Source: Pseudomonadota bacterium
GTDB taxonomy: Bacteria > Pseudomonadota > Gammaproteobacteria > Steroidobacterales > Steroidobacteraceae
Assembly: GCA_021815905.1 (NCBI GenBank)
Contig: JAKAZP010000042.1
Span: forward strand, 1 to 11,634
Direction: 5' to 3'
DNA: 11,634 nucleotides
The notes beneath the pieces were generated by a model. That model did no database searches. It saw only the letters and a program-made list of their open reading frames with translations, and had not been told where the DNA came from. The translations under genes were made by a program, and so were the position numbers. Numbering within the stretch: position 1 is the stretch's first letter; every line of letters begins with the position of its first letter. This document shows positions 1-7,377 of the stretch, one piece after another.

Positions 1-113
1 TCGAGCGGGCCGGCGGTCTCGCACGGCGCGTGAAGCTCGCCTGCCTCGCCCGCCCCGAGCTGCTCGGCAATCTGCTGGCGCTGGTCGCGCTGTTCTCGAT
101 CGGATTCGTCTGA
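1..113 (+). CDS. C-terminal end of an unidentified protein (5' truncated)
   Basis: An open frame enters from the left edge (first full codon at position 3) and stops at TGA 111-113, giving 36 residues. The fragment has a basic stretch (LARRVKLACLARPE) followed by about 15 hydrophobic residues (LLGNLLALVALFSIGFV) at the extreme C terminus. This looks like a final transmembrane helix ending almost at the stop. Too little is visible to assign a family. The frame is supported by this composition and by the GC-rich hairpin just after the stop, so the call is moderate and no function is proposed. Confidence 0.45.
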   Translation, partial: ERAGGLARRVKLACLARPELLGNLLALVALFSIGFV

Positions 114-129
114 TGCCCGTCCGGTGGGC

Positions 130-151
130 CCGCCGCGGCTCGTCGCGGCGG
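130..151 (+). terminator. GC-rich hairpin after the truncated upstream gene
   Basis: CCGCCGCG at 130-137 pairs with CGCGGCGG at 144-151 around a six-base loop (GCTCGT), an 8-bp perfect stem starting 17 bases after the TGA at 111-113. There is no T run after it, so it is not a classical intrinsic terminator. It could aid termination or protect the 3' end of the upstream message. The remaining bases up to 243 show no further convincing signal; a clear promoter for the next gene was not found. Confidence 0.3.
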
Positions 152-254
152 CGGCTCGGGCTGTCCCGCGCCGGGGCAAGAGGACTGAGCAAAAACGGGC
201 CCCGCCGGATAAATTGGGCCTCCTTGGATCTTAGCGGATGCGTGGAGGCTGCCC

Positions 255-3200
255 GTGCGATTACGCGCTCTAGCGTGGCTGATTCTCGGTATGTCGGCGA
301 CGCTCGCCATCGGGGCCGCACGCCCCACGACGGCGGCCACCCGCCCGCCCGGCCCGGCGGCTGTCCCGGCCTCGGACTACCAGGCGCTCACGTGGCGCCT
401 CATCGGACCGTTCCGCGCCGGACGGGTGCTCGCGGTGACCGGCATCCCCGGGGACGACCGCGACTTCTATTTCGGCTCCGTCGACGGCGGGGTCTGGGTC
501 ACCCACGACGCCGGGCGGACCTGGCAGCCGATCTTCGATCACGAGCCGGTGGGCTCGATCGGGGCGATCGCGATCGCCCCATCCGACCCCCGAACGCTCT
601 ACGTGGGCACCGGCGAGGCCGACATGCGCTCGGACATCGCGCAGGGCGACGGCATGTACAAATCGACCGACGGCGGCGCGCACTGGCGTCACATCGGCTT
701 GAGCGGCACACGCCAGATCTCCCGCGTGCTCGTCGATCCGCGCAATCCCGACATCGTGCTCGTCGCCGCGCTCGGCCACCCCTACGGGCCGAACGCGGAG
801 CGGGGCGTGTTCCGCTCCACCGACGGCGGCCGGCACTGGACCAAGGTGCTCTACGAGAATCCCAACACGGGCGCGGCCGATCTCGCCTTCAAGCCCGGGG
901 ACCCGAAGACCGTCTATGCCGCGCTCTGGCAGACCCGCCGGCCACCCTGGAGCGTGTATCCGCCCTCCGACGGCCCCGGCAGCGGACTGTACGTCTCGCA
1001 CGACGGCGGCGGCCGCTGGACGCGCATCGAGGGCCACGGCTTCCCCGCGCATCCCGGGCGCATCGGCATCGCGGTGGCGCCCAGCCGGCCGGATCGCGTG
1101 TACGCGATCGCCGATGGACCCTGGGGCGAGGGCGGACTGTATCGCTCCGACGATGGCGGCCGCACTTGGCGACACGTCTCGAGCGATCCGCGGATCTGGA
1201 ACCGCTGCTGGTACTTCTGCTCGGTCACGGTCGATCCGAGCGACGCCAACCGCGTGTACGTCATGGATACCATCGTGCTCGAGTCGAGCGACGGCGGCAG
1301 GCACTTCATCGCGCTCAAGGGCGACCCGACCGGCGATGACTTCCACCAGCTCTGGATCGACCCGACCAACACCGACCGGCGGATCCTCGGCAGCGATCAG
1401 GGCGCGCAGGTGACGCTCAACGGCGGCCGGACCTGGAGCAGCTGGTACAACCAGCCGACCGCGCAGATCTATCACGTGAGCACCGACAATCGCTTTCCCT
1501 TCTGGGTGTACGGGGCGCAGCAGGACTCGGGCGCCGTCGCGTTGCCGAGCAGGACGGGGAGCGCCGACGGCATCACGCTCGAGCAGTTCCGCGAGATCAC
1601 ACCCGGAGGCGAGAACGGCATGGTCGTGGTCGACCCCGACCATCCGCACATGATCTACGGCGACGGCACCGGGGACACCACGACCGTGGAGGTGCTCGAC
1701 CGGCGCACTCGCCAGGTGCGGGACGTGGATCCGACCCTGGCCTATCCCTGGGCCCATTACCGCACCACGTGGACCTTGCCGCTCATCTTCTCCGAGCGCG
1801 GCCCCGAGACGCTGTATTTCGCCAACCAGCGCCTCTTCAGCACCGTCGACGGCGGTCTGCACTGGAAGCCGATCAGTCCCGACCTGACGCGCGATAATCC
1901 CGGCGTCCCGCCGAATCTCGATCCCACCACCGCGGCCGACGATCATCACGTCGGCAAGCGCCGCGGGGTGATCTACACGATTGCGCCATCGCCGCTCGAT
2001 GCCGACGTCATCTGGGTCGGCACCGACGACGGCCTGGTGTGGCGCACCGACGACGGCGGCGCGCACTGGGACAACGTGACTCCGCGAGCGCTGACGCCGT
2101 GGTCCAAGGTGGCCGGCCTCGAGCTGTCGCATTTCGAGCGCGGTGTCGCCTACCTCGCGGTGGACCGGCACCGGCTCAACGACGACACGCCATACATCTA
2201 CGTGACGTGGAACGACGGCAAGAGCTGGAAGCGCATCGTCTCCGGGATTCCGCGCGGGGACTTCGTCAACGTCGTGCGCCAGGATCCCGTGCAGCCGAAC
2301 CTGCTGTACGCGGGCACGGAATTCGGCGTGTTCGTCTCCTTCGACGACGGCGCGCACTGGCAGCCGCTGCAGCAGAATCTCCCGGTCACCTCGGTGCGCG
2401 ACATCAAGGTGAAGGACGGCGACCTCGTGATCGCCACTCACGGACGCGGGATCTGGATCATGGATGACATCGCCGCGCTCAGGCAGATGAGCGAGGTGCG
2501 AGCGGATTCGGTCACGCTCTTCAAGCCGGCGGTCGCCATCCGCTTCCGGCCCGAGGGCTTCACCGGGACGCCGATGCCGAAGGACGAGCCGATGGCGGCG
2601 AACCCGCCCGACGGCGCCATCATCGACTACGTGCTGCCGCGCAACGTGAGGGGTCCGGTGAGCGTGACCATTCGGAACGGGCAGGGTCAGGTGGTTCGCC
2701 GCTACAGCAGCGCCGAGCGGATCGCCGCTGCGAATCCGCGCGAGCTGAAGTTCGCCCCGGAGTGGGTCATCCCGCCCGCCGTTCCCCCGGCAAGACCCGG
2801 GATGCAGCGCTTCGTGTGGGATCTGCGCTATCCGGCGCCGCGGGCGAAGGGCGCGAAGGGACCGGCGGAGGACGGAGTGTGGGCACCTCCCGGCACCTAC
2901 ACCGTCGAGCTCGGCGTCATGGGCCACAAGTACAGTCAGCCCCTCATCGTCGAGGCCGATCCGCGCGTGCACGTGTCGCAGGCCGGACTCATGCAACAGT
3001 TCGAGCTCGCGCGCAAGGTGGAGCGCGCGCAGTTCCGCGCCTCGCAGGCCGTGAGTGAGGCCACGAAGCTGCTCGATGCGCTCGAAGCGAGGCGTGCCCG
3101 CGCGGGCGCCGCGCGCGCGCAGGTCGGGGGGCTCATGGGCCGCGTCGCCGCGATTTCCGGGGCGCAGCCGCACCCGAATCGCACGCCGGAGCTCGCCGGC

Positions 3201-3428
3201 ACCCCGCCCAGGCGGTCGGACAGCCTGCAGATGCTGTCGGGGGATCTCTCGCGGCTCGAGCGGGCGGTCGATGGCGCGGATGCCGCGCCGAGCCCCGATG
3301 CGCTGACTTCCTACGCCGAGCTCTCGGGCAAGCTCGCCGCGACGCTCGCGCAGTGGCAGCAGCTGGAAAGCGTCGAGGTGCCGCGGCTCAATGCGCAGCT
3401 GAAGGCGGCGGGGCAGAAGGCCATCTGA
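255..3428 (+). CDS. Exported BNR/Asp-box repeat protein, sortilin (VPS10)-like beta-propeller
   Basis: A 1057-residue protein. The GTG start at 255 is chosen because GGAGG lies at 244-248, six bases upstream, and because it gives a complete signal peptide (MRLR, hydrophobic core to about residue 20, cleavage probably near 22-28); the ATG at 291 would cut that core. Asp-box motifs (S/T-x-D-x-G-x-x-W type) recur at about residues 82-90, 136-144, 187-195, 247-255, 297-305, 343-351, 387-394, 529-537, 597-605, 650-658 and 694-702. This implies one or two beta-propellers. The strand after the last repeat, HGRGIWIMDDIAALRQ (729-744), is typical of the sortilin-like bacterial family. Residues about 790-905 look like an Ig-type domain (APPGTYTVELG), and about 910-1057 are helical and possibly coiled-coil. 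The family is often labelled 'glycosyl hydrolase, BNR repeat', but no catalytic site is evident, so I assign no enzyme activity. Probable location is periplasmic or extracellular. Its 3' end overlaps ogt on the opposite strand. Confidence 0.9.
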   Translation: MRLRALAWLILGMSATLAIGAARPTTAATRPPGPAAVPASDYQALTWRLIGPFRAGRVLAVTGIPGDDRDFYFGSVDGGVWVTHDAGRTWQPIFDHEPVGSIGAIAIAPSDPRTLYVGTGEADMRSDIAQGDGMYKSTDGGAHWRHIGLSGTRQISRVLVDPRNPDIVLVAALGHPYGPNAERGVFRSTDGGRHWTKVLYENPNTGAADLAFKPGDPKTVYAALWQTRRPPWSVYPPSDGPGSGLYVSHDGGGRWTRIEGHGFPAHPGRIGIAVAPSRPDRVYAIADGPWGEGGLYRSDDGGRTWRHVSSDPRIWNRCWYFCSVTVDPSDANRVYVMDTIVLESSDGGRHFIALKGDPTGDDFHQLWIDPTNTDRRILGSDQGAQVTLNGGRTWSSWYNQPTAQIYHVSTDNRFPFWVYGAQQDSGAVALPSRTGSADGITLEQFREITPGGENGMVVVDPDHPHMIYGDGTGDTTTVEVLDRRTRQVRDVDPTLAYPWAHYRTTWTLPLIFSERGPETLYFANQRLFSTVDGGLHWKPISPDLTRDNPGVPPNLDPTTAADDHHVGKRRGVIYTIAPSPLDADVIWVGTDDGLVWRTDDGGAHWDNVTPRALTPWSKVAGLELSHFERGVAYLAVDRHRLNDDTPYIYVTWNDGKSWKRIVSGIPRGDFVNVVRQDPVQPNLLYAGTEFGVFVSFDDGAHWQPLQQNLPVTSVRDIKVKDGDLVIATHGRGIWIMDDIAALRQMSEVRADSVTLFKPAVAIRFRPEGFTGTPMPKDEPMAANPPDGAIIDYVLPRNVRGPVSVTIRNGQGQVVRRYSSAERIAAANPRELKFAPEWVIPPAVPPARPGMQRFVWDLRYPAPRAKGAKGPAEDGVWAPPGTYTVELGVMGHKYSQPLIVEADPRVHVSQAGLMQQFELARKVERAQFRASQAVSEATKLLDALEARRARAGAARAQVGGLMGRVAAISGAQPHPNRTPELAGTPPRRSDSLQMLSGDLSRLERAVDGADAAPSPDALTSYAELSGKLAATLAQWQQLESVEVPRLNAQLKAAGQKAI

Positions 3429-3942
3429 AGCTTTCCTGCCGGCCGCCGGCGGGCCCGCCGTCCTCGAGCGCGAGCAGCGCGCGCTTGATGTCCAGTCCGC
3501 CGCCGAAGCCGGTCAGCGTGCCGTCCGCGCCGATCACGCGATGGCAGGGGACGATGATCGGCAGCGGGTTCGCCCCGTTCGCGAGCCCGACCGCGCGCGA
3601 GGCGCGCGGATTGCCGATGCGCCGCGCGAGCTCGCCGTAGCAGATGGTCTCGCCGTAGGGAATCGTGCCGAGCGCGCGCCAGACACTGCGCTGAAACGCC
3701 GTGCCCTCGGGCGCCAGCGGCAGCTCGAAGGCGCGGCGCCTGCCGGCGAAGTACTCGCGCAGCTGCGCGATCGCGGCGGCGAACGGCGCGCGCGTTGCGA
3801 CCCACCCCGCCGACGGCGCGAGCGGGCGCGGCCCGGACTGGAACTGCAGCCGGGTGAGATGCACGCCGTTCCCGGCGAGCAGCAGCCGCCCCACCGGGGA
3901 GTCGATCTCGTGCCAATACGTGCTCGCGCGCTCAACTTTCAT
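3388..3942 (-). CDS. ogt: Methylated-DNA--protein-cysteine methyltransferase (Ogt/AdaB type)
   Basis: A 184-residue single-turnover DNA repair protein. It transfers the methyl group from O6-methylguanine (and O4-methylthymine) to its own cysteine. The acceptor is C133 in IVPCHRVIG (129-137). The conserved helix-turn-helix region precedes it (TAFQRSVWRALGTIPYGET, 81-99), with the arginine-finger segment NPRASRAVG (111-119) and the active-site tail GFGGGLDIKRALLALE (145-160). The N-terminal part (SPVGRLLLAGNG, 15-26) is the usual beta-sheet domain. The start is the ATG at 3942-3940: its ATGA overlaps the stop codon of the upstream ada-alkA gene, so translation is probably coupled. The last 20 or so residues (GGPAGG...PPPSAAH) lie beyond the conserved fold. 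They are Pro/Ala-rich and partly encoded antisense to the 3' end of the BNR gene. The function is very secure; the tail may be drift of the stop codon. Confidence 0.95.
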   Translation of the reverse strand: MKVERASTYWHEIDSPVGRLLLAGNGVHLTRLQFQSGPRPLAPSAGWVATRAPFAAAIAQLREYFAGRRRAFELPLAPEGTAFQRSVWRALGTIPYGETICYGELARRIGNPRASRAVGLANGANPLPIIVPCHRVIGADGTLTGFGGGLDIKRALLALEDGGPAGGRQESFRWPSAPPPSAAH

Positions 3943-5423
3943 GGGGTCACCCGCTCGTTTGCCGCACACCAGAGATGCATCACCGCGTAGCCGCGCCACG
4001 GGCGCCAGCCGTCGGCGCGCCGATTCAGGTCGCGTTCCGACAGCGGCGTCCCGCCACAGGCCGCAACGCGCCGCACGACGACGTCGGCGCCGAGGAACGC
4101 GTCCGGCTCTCCGAGGGCGCGCAGCGCGATGTACTGCGCCGTCCACGCGCCGATTCCCGGCAGCGCGGTCAGGCTGGCGACGACCTCCTCCACCGGCCGC
4201 TGGAAATCGAGGCGGCCTTCGAGCATCGCCCGGGCGAGGCCCTTCACCGCGGCGATCCGCGCGCCCGTGAGGCCGAGACCGTCGAGACTGCCGGAGGCGA
4301 TCGCCTCGGGCGCCGGAAAGAGGCGGGTCAGCTCCGAGCCCTCCGGAGCGAGCGCTTCGCCGTGACGCGACACGATGCGCATGGCGAGCGTGCGCGCGGC
4401 CGCCACCGTCACCTGTTGACCCAACACCGCGCGGACCGCGCACTCGAACGGATCCCAGGCGCCCGGGATGCGCACTCCCGGACGGCGGCGCACGAGGCGC
4501 TCGAGCTGCGGGTCCGCCGCCAGCGTGGTCGCGACCAGTGCGGGATCCGCGGCCAGGTCGAACACGCGCCGTGCGGCCGAGGCGATCCGCAACAGAGACG
4601 CCGGGGGCGCGCCGCGCACGCGCAGCACGAGCGCATGGCGCTCGGGCGCGTGACGCACATCGATCGCGGCGTGGCCGCCTTCGAGGCGCACGAGCCTCGC
4701 GTAGGAATCGCCATCGACACGCTCGAGCCCCGGAATCGCGCGCAGCGCGAGAAACTCCCGCAGGTGAGCCCAGTCGTACGGTGGCCGGTAGAAAAGCGTG
4801 AGTCGCACGTCATCGCGCTGCCCGGGCGGCGGCGCCTCGCGGCGCTGCTTGCGAAGCTCGCGCGGGGAGCGTGCGTACGCCTGCCGGAATGCTTCGTTGA
4901 AGCGCCGCAGGCTCCCGAACCCGGAGGCGAGCGCGATCTCCGTCATCGGGAGGTGGCTCTCGTCGATCAGGCGCTTGGCGAAATGCAGCCGCCGCGTCTG
5001 CGCCAGGGCGATGGGCGAGGCGCCCACGTGCTCGAGGAAGAGGCGATCGAGGTGCCGGGGGCCGATGCCCATGCGCGCGGCGAACGCCGCCACCGTCGAA
5101 CCGTCCAGAGCCCCCTGCTCGATGAGTCGCAGCGCGCGGCGCACTACCGCAGAGGTGCCGAGCCAGGCGGCGGTGCCCGGCGCCGCCTCCGGACGGCAGC
5201 GCAGGCAGGGCCTGAAGCCGGCCTCGGCGGCCGCCGCCGCGGTCAGAAAGTATCGGACGTTGCGCTCCTTCGGTGACGGGGCCGGACAGATCGGGCGGCA
5301 GTAGATTCCGGTCGATCTCACCGCGACGAAGAACTTGCCATCGAAGCGCGCATCGCGGCTGAGGCGCGCGCGCGCGAGGATCGGCGGATCGAACGGCAGC
5401 ATCGCGTCCATGGGCGGCACCAT
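3939..5423 (-). CDS. alkA: Ada sensor / AraC regulator / AlkA DNA-3-methyladenine glycosylase fusion
   Basis: A three-part adaptive-response protein. Residue numbers here count from the TTG codon at 5444; subtract 7 for the ATG at 5423. (1) Ada zinc domain, about 20-90: FDGKFFVAVRSTGIYCR, with zinc ligands C49, C53, C80 and C83 spaced C-x3-C-x26-C-x2-C as in E. coli Ada; C49 matches the methyl-phosphotriester acceptor C38. (2) AraC-type helix-turn-helix region, about 96-200 (MTEIALASGFGSLRRFNEAFR). (3) AlkA N-terminal domain, about 212-325, and HhH-GPD glycosylase, about 330-500, with LPGIGAWTAQYIALRALG (428-445) and catalytic Asp D454 in FLGADVVVRR. It should excise 3-methyladenine and related bases, sense methylated phosphates and activate its own operon. 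Methyltransferase activity is supplied separately by ogt, coupled through an ATGA overlap. The exact start is uncertain: TTG 5444 and ATG 5423, 5411 and 5402 are all in frame and none has a strong ribosome binding site. The zinc domain is complete with any of them. Confidence 0.93.
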   Translation of the reverse strand: MVPPMDAMLPFDPPILARARLSRDARFDGKFFVAVRSTGIYCRPICPAPSPKERNVRYFLTAAAAAEAGFRPCLRCRPEAAPGTAAWLGTSAVVRRALRLIEQGALDGSTVAAFAARMGIGPRHLDRLFLEHVGASPIALAQTRRLHFAKRLIDESHLPMTEIALASGFGSLRRFNEAFRQAYARSPRELRKQRREAPPPGQRDDVRLTLFYRPPYDWAHLREFLALRAIPGLERVDGDSYARLVRLEGGHAAIDVRHAPERHALVLRVRGAPPASLLRIASAARRVFDLAADPALVATTLAADPQLERLVRRRPGVRIPGAWDPFECAVRAVLGQQVTVAAARTLAMRIVSRHGEALAPEGSELTRLFPAPEAIASGSLDGLGLTGARIAAVKGLARAMLEGRLDFQRPVEEVVASLTALPGIGAWTAQYIALRALGEPDAFLGADVVVRRVAACGGTPLSERDLNRRADGWRPWRGYAVMHLWCAANERVTP

Positions 5424-5444
5424 ACGCCCCGGGGGGCGAGGCAA

Positions 5445-5728
5445 CTAGCCGTTTTCGGACGCGATTGAGCGGCGCCCCGAAACCGCGGCGGCGGGCATCG
5501 CGGCCCTGCGCAGCGGGATCGACGCCCGGCGCGTTCCTTGCTGTCCCCTGTCTCGCGCGCCCGGTGCGCCAGCGTGCGTTTCCCCCTCGGCACCGGGTAC
5601 GATCCGGGGGAATCGTCGGCGAGAGTGTCGAGCTCGTGACGCCCATCGATGTCTTTCCCTGCCTGCTGCGGTCGGAGGGCGCGCTCGCCCCGCGCGCTCC
5701 GAGGCAGATCGCCCGCGTGCCGAGTTCC
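5445..5728. other. Intergenic region between divergent ada-alkA and lipase genes
   Basis: This gap should carry the promoters of both divergent genes. What can be seen is GC-rich, with no convincing -35/-10 pair on either strand. A short inverted repeat, ACGAT/ATCGT, occurs at 5599-5603 and 5612-5616 around an eight-base spacer. It could be an operator half-site pair, but five base pairs is weak. I did not recognise an E. coli-type Ada box upstream of the repair operon. An arginine-rich frame running through it on the + strand from a TTG at 5465 has no protein-like character and is not called. Confidence 0.4.
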
Positions 5729-5739
5729 GGAGGTGATCC
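5729..5739 (+). promoter_or_regulatory. Near-perfect Shine-Dalgarno sequence upstream of the lipase gene
   Basis: GGAGGTGATCC at 5729-5739 is an 11-base uninterrupted complement of the conserved 3' end of 16S rRNA (GGATCACCTCC). It sits seven bases before a GTG (5741-5743) and 13 bases before an ATG (5747-5749). Both are in one frame and neither is in the lipase frame. That frame encodes MIMKSGTAAVRRP and stops at TGA 5780-5782, overlapping the lipase GTG at 5779 as GTGA. The lipase start itself has no recognisable ribosome binding site. Confidence 0.7.
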
Positions 5740-5740
5740 G

Positions 5741-5782
5741 GTGATCATGAAGAGCGGCACCGCCGCGGTGCGCCGCCCGTGA
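5741..5782 (+). CDS. Possible 13-codon leader peptide coupled to the lipase
   Basis: The short frame GTG 5741 to TGA 5780-5782 (MIMKSGTAAVRRP) follows an 11-base Shine-Dalgarno sequence at ideal spacing. It ends in a GTGA overlap with the start of the lipoprotein gene. As drawn, ribosomes would translate this peptide and reinitiate on the lipase. The alternative is that one base is missing between 5747 and 5779, for example in the CCC before 5779. In that case these codons are simply the true N terminus of the lipase. The peptide has no recognised function of its own. Confidence 0.35.
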   Translation: MIMKSGTAAVRRP

Positions 5783-7338
5783 GGCGCGCGGATCCCCGGC
5801 GGCGCGCTCGCGCTGCCGCGGCGCTGGCGCTCGGCGGCGCGCTCGCCGTGCTCGCATCCTGCGGCGGCGCAGGCGGCGGCTCCGCTTCCACGGGCGTCGG
5901 GCCTCCGAAGCCCGGGCAGCTGCTCGCGGCGCCGATCGAAGACCGCGCCTACACGAGCTCGGATCTGCTCTCCATGCTGAGCGGCAACAGCGACGCCGGG
6001 CGGCTGATGCTGCTCGCGACGTTCCTGCCGGTGTGCTCGGTGACGGTGTACTCCCTGCAGTACGAGACGGTCGGCGGCCGGGGCGAGCCGACGACCGCAT
6101 CGGCCGCATTGATGGTGCCGAAGGGCCTGAGCCCGAACTGTCTCGGGCCGAGGCCGGTGGTGCTCTACGCCCACGGCACCGCGGTCGAGAAGTCCTTCGA
6201 CATCGCCCACCTCTCGAGCAGCATCGAGGGCCTGCTGATGGCGTCGGTGTTCGCGGCCAGCGGATACATCGTCGTGGCGCCGAACTACGCCGGCTACGAC
6301 GACTCGACGCTGCCCTACGCTCCGTATCTGGTGGCCGATCAGCAGGCCGCGGACATGACGAACGCGCTGGCCGCGGCGCGCAGCGCGTTCCCGGGCGTCG
6401 GCGCCCTCGAGAGCGGCAAGGTCTTCGTCACCGGATATTCCCAGGGCGGCTACGTCGCCCTCGCCACGCTGCGCGCGATGCAATCCCAGGGCATCGCCGT
6501 CACGGCGGCCGGACCGATGTCGGGCCCGTACGCGCTTTCGGCGTTCGCCGACGCCGTCTTCATGGGCGAGGTGAACGGCAGCGCCACGGCCAACTTCACC
6601 ATGATCGTCGATGCGTACCAGCACACCTACGGCAATGTGTACTCGAGCGCGACCGGCGTGTTCGAGCCGCAATACGCCAACGGGATCGAGACGCTGTTCC
6701 CCGCGACGACGACCGCGGGCAACCTCTACGCCCAGGGCCTCCTGCCGCAGGATGCGCTCTTCAGCCGCACGCCGCCGGCGCCGCAGTACGCCGCCATGAC
6801 GCCGGCGGTCACGCCCGCCAGTCTCGCCCCCGTGTTCGCCCTGGGCTTCGGTCCCGACAACCTGGTCACCAACACCTACCGCCTGAATTATCTCGAGGAC
6901 GCGCAGGCCCACCCCGACGGGGGCTTCCCGACGGTGACCACCGACGAGCCGCCGTCGAATCCGGCCAACGGCCTGCGCCAGGATTTCGCGCGCAATGATC
7001 TGCGCGACTTCGACCCGAGCGTGCCGGTGCTGCTTTGCGCCGGCCAGAACGACCCGGAGGTGTTCTACTTCGACACCGGGCTCATGCAGCGGTACTGGGC
7101 GGCCCATGCCCCGGGGAGCCCCGTCACGGTGCTCGATGTCGACTCCGCGCCCGCCGCGGGTGATCCCTACGCTGACATCCAATATGGCTTCGCCGCGGCC
7201 AAGGCGGCCGTGGCGGCCGCGGCGGTCGCGCACGGCGCGACCGATGGCGGCGAGGCCGCCGTGCTCTCGGACTACCACGCCGGACTCGTGCCGCCGTTCT
7301 GTCTCTACGCCGTCAAGGAATTCTTCGATCGCCAGTAG
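5779..7338 (+). CDS. Lipoprotein alpha/beta hydrolase, secretory-lipase type
   Basis: A 519-residue predicted lipoprotein esterase or lipase. The N terminus is strongly basic (MRRADPRRRARA), followed by a hydrophobic stretch and the lipobox LASC with C28 as lipidation site, then a Gly/Ser-rich linker. The hydrolase core shows an oxyanion-hole-type AHG (131-133), the nucleophile elbow GYSQGGY (219-225, Ser S221), a likely acid D425 in AGQNDPEVF and a likely base H500 in DYHAGLVPPFC. About 200 residues between S221 and D425 hold extra helices and loops, probably a lid or cap over the active site. Cysteines C86 and C121 (and C420/C508) could pair in the periplasm. The natural substrate is unknown; ester or lipid hydrolysis at the cell envelope is inferred from the family. 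The GTG start at 5779 lacks its own ribosome binding site, and the true N terminus may be longer by about a dozen residues (see the leader entry). It converges with the PilZ gene. Confidence 0.88.
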   Translation: MRRADPRRRARAAAALALGGALAVLASCGGAGGGSASTGVGPPKPGQLLAAPIEDRAYTSSDLLSMLSGNSDAGRLMLLATFLPVCSVTVYSLQYETVGGRGEPTTASAALMVPKGLSPNCLGPRPVVLYAHGTAVEKSFDIAHLSSSIEGLLMASVFAASGYIVVAPNYAGYDDSTLPYAPYLVADQQAADMTNALAAARSAFPGVGALESGKVFVTGYSQGGYVALATLRAMQSQGIAVTAAGPMSGPYALSAFADAVFMGEVNGSATANFTMIVDAYQHTYGNVYSSATGVFEPQYANGIETLFPATTTAGNLYAQGLLPQDALFSRTPPAPQYAAMTPAVTPASLAPVFALGFGPDNLVTNTYRLNYLEDAQAHPDGGFPTVTTDEPPSNPANGLRQDFARNDLRDFDPSVPVLLCAGQNDPEVFYFDTGLMQRYWAAHAPGSPVTVLDVDSAPAAGDPYADIQYGFAAAKAAVAAAAVAHGATDGGEAAVLSDYHAGLVPPFCLYAVKEFFDRQ

Positions 7339-7371
7339 GCGGGAGGCCCGCGCGTGCCCCGCCCGTCCCGC
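7339..7371. terminator. Possible bidirectional terminator between convergent genes
   Basis: The 39 bases between the lipase stop (7336-7338) and the PilZ stop (7378-7380) are almost entirely G and C. They contain an inverted repeat, GCGGGA at 7339-7344 with TCCCGC at 7366-7371, and the interior is also GC-rich and partly self-complementary. No T tract follows on either strand, so this is a weak candidate supported mainly by its position between two gene ends. Confidence 0.3.
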
Positions 7372-7377
7372 GGACGG

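Noticed and set aside
113..1339. 408-residue plus-strand frame at the left end
   Set aside because: Arginine-rich out-of-frame translation of the BNR gene starting at the ATG that overlaps the upstream stop; it has no protein-like features.
270..3173. 967-residue open frame on the minus strand, antisense to the BNR gene
   Set aside because: High-GC shadow: arginine/glycine/alanine/valine-rich with no recognisable domain, whereas the + strand frame has a signal peptide, ribosome binding site and repeated Asp boxes.
3943..4443. N-terminal extension of Ogt to a 351-residue protein
   Set aside because: The upstream part is the alkA gene read in another frame; the conserved Ogt fold begins just after the ATG at 3942, which also makes the ATGA overlap.
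4810..7278. 822-residue minus-strand frame spanning the repair gene start and the lipase
   Set aside because: It crosses two well-supported genes and the intergenic region, is His/Arg/Gly-rich and matches no family; a third-position GC artefact.
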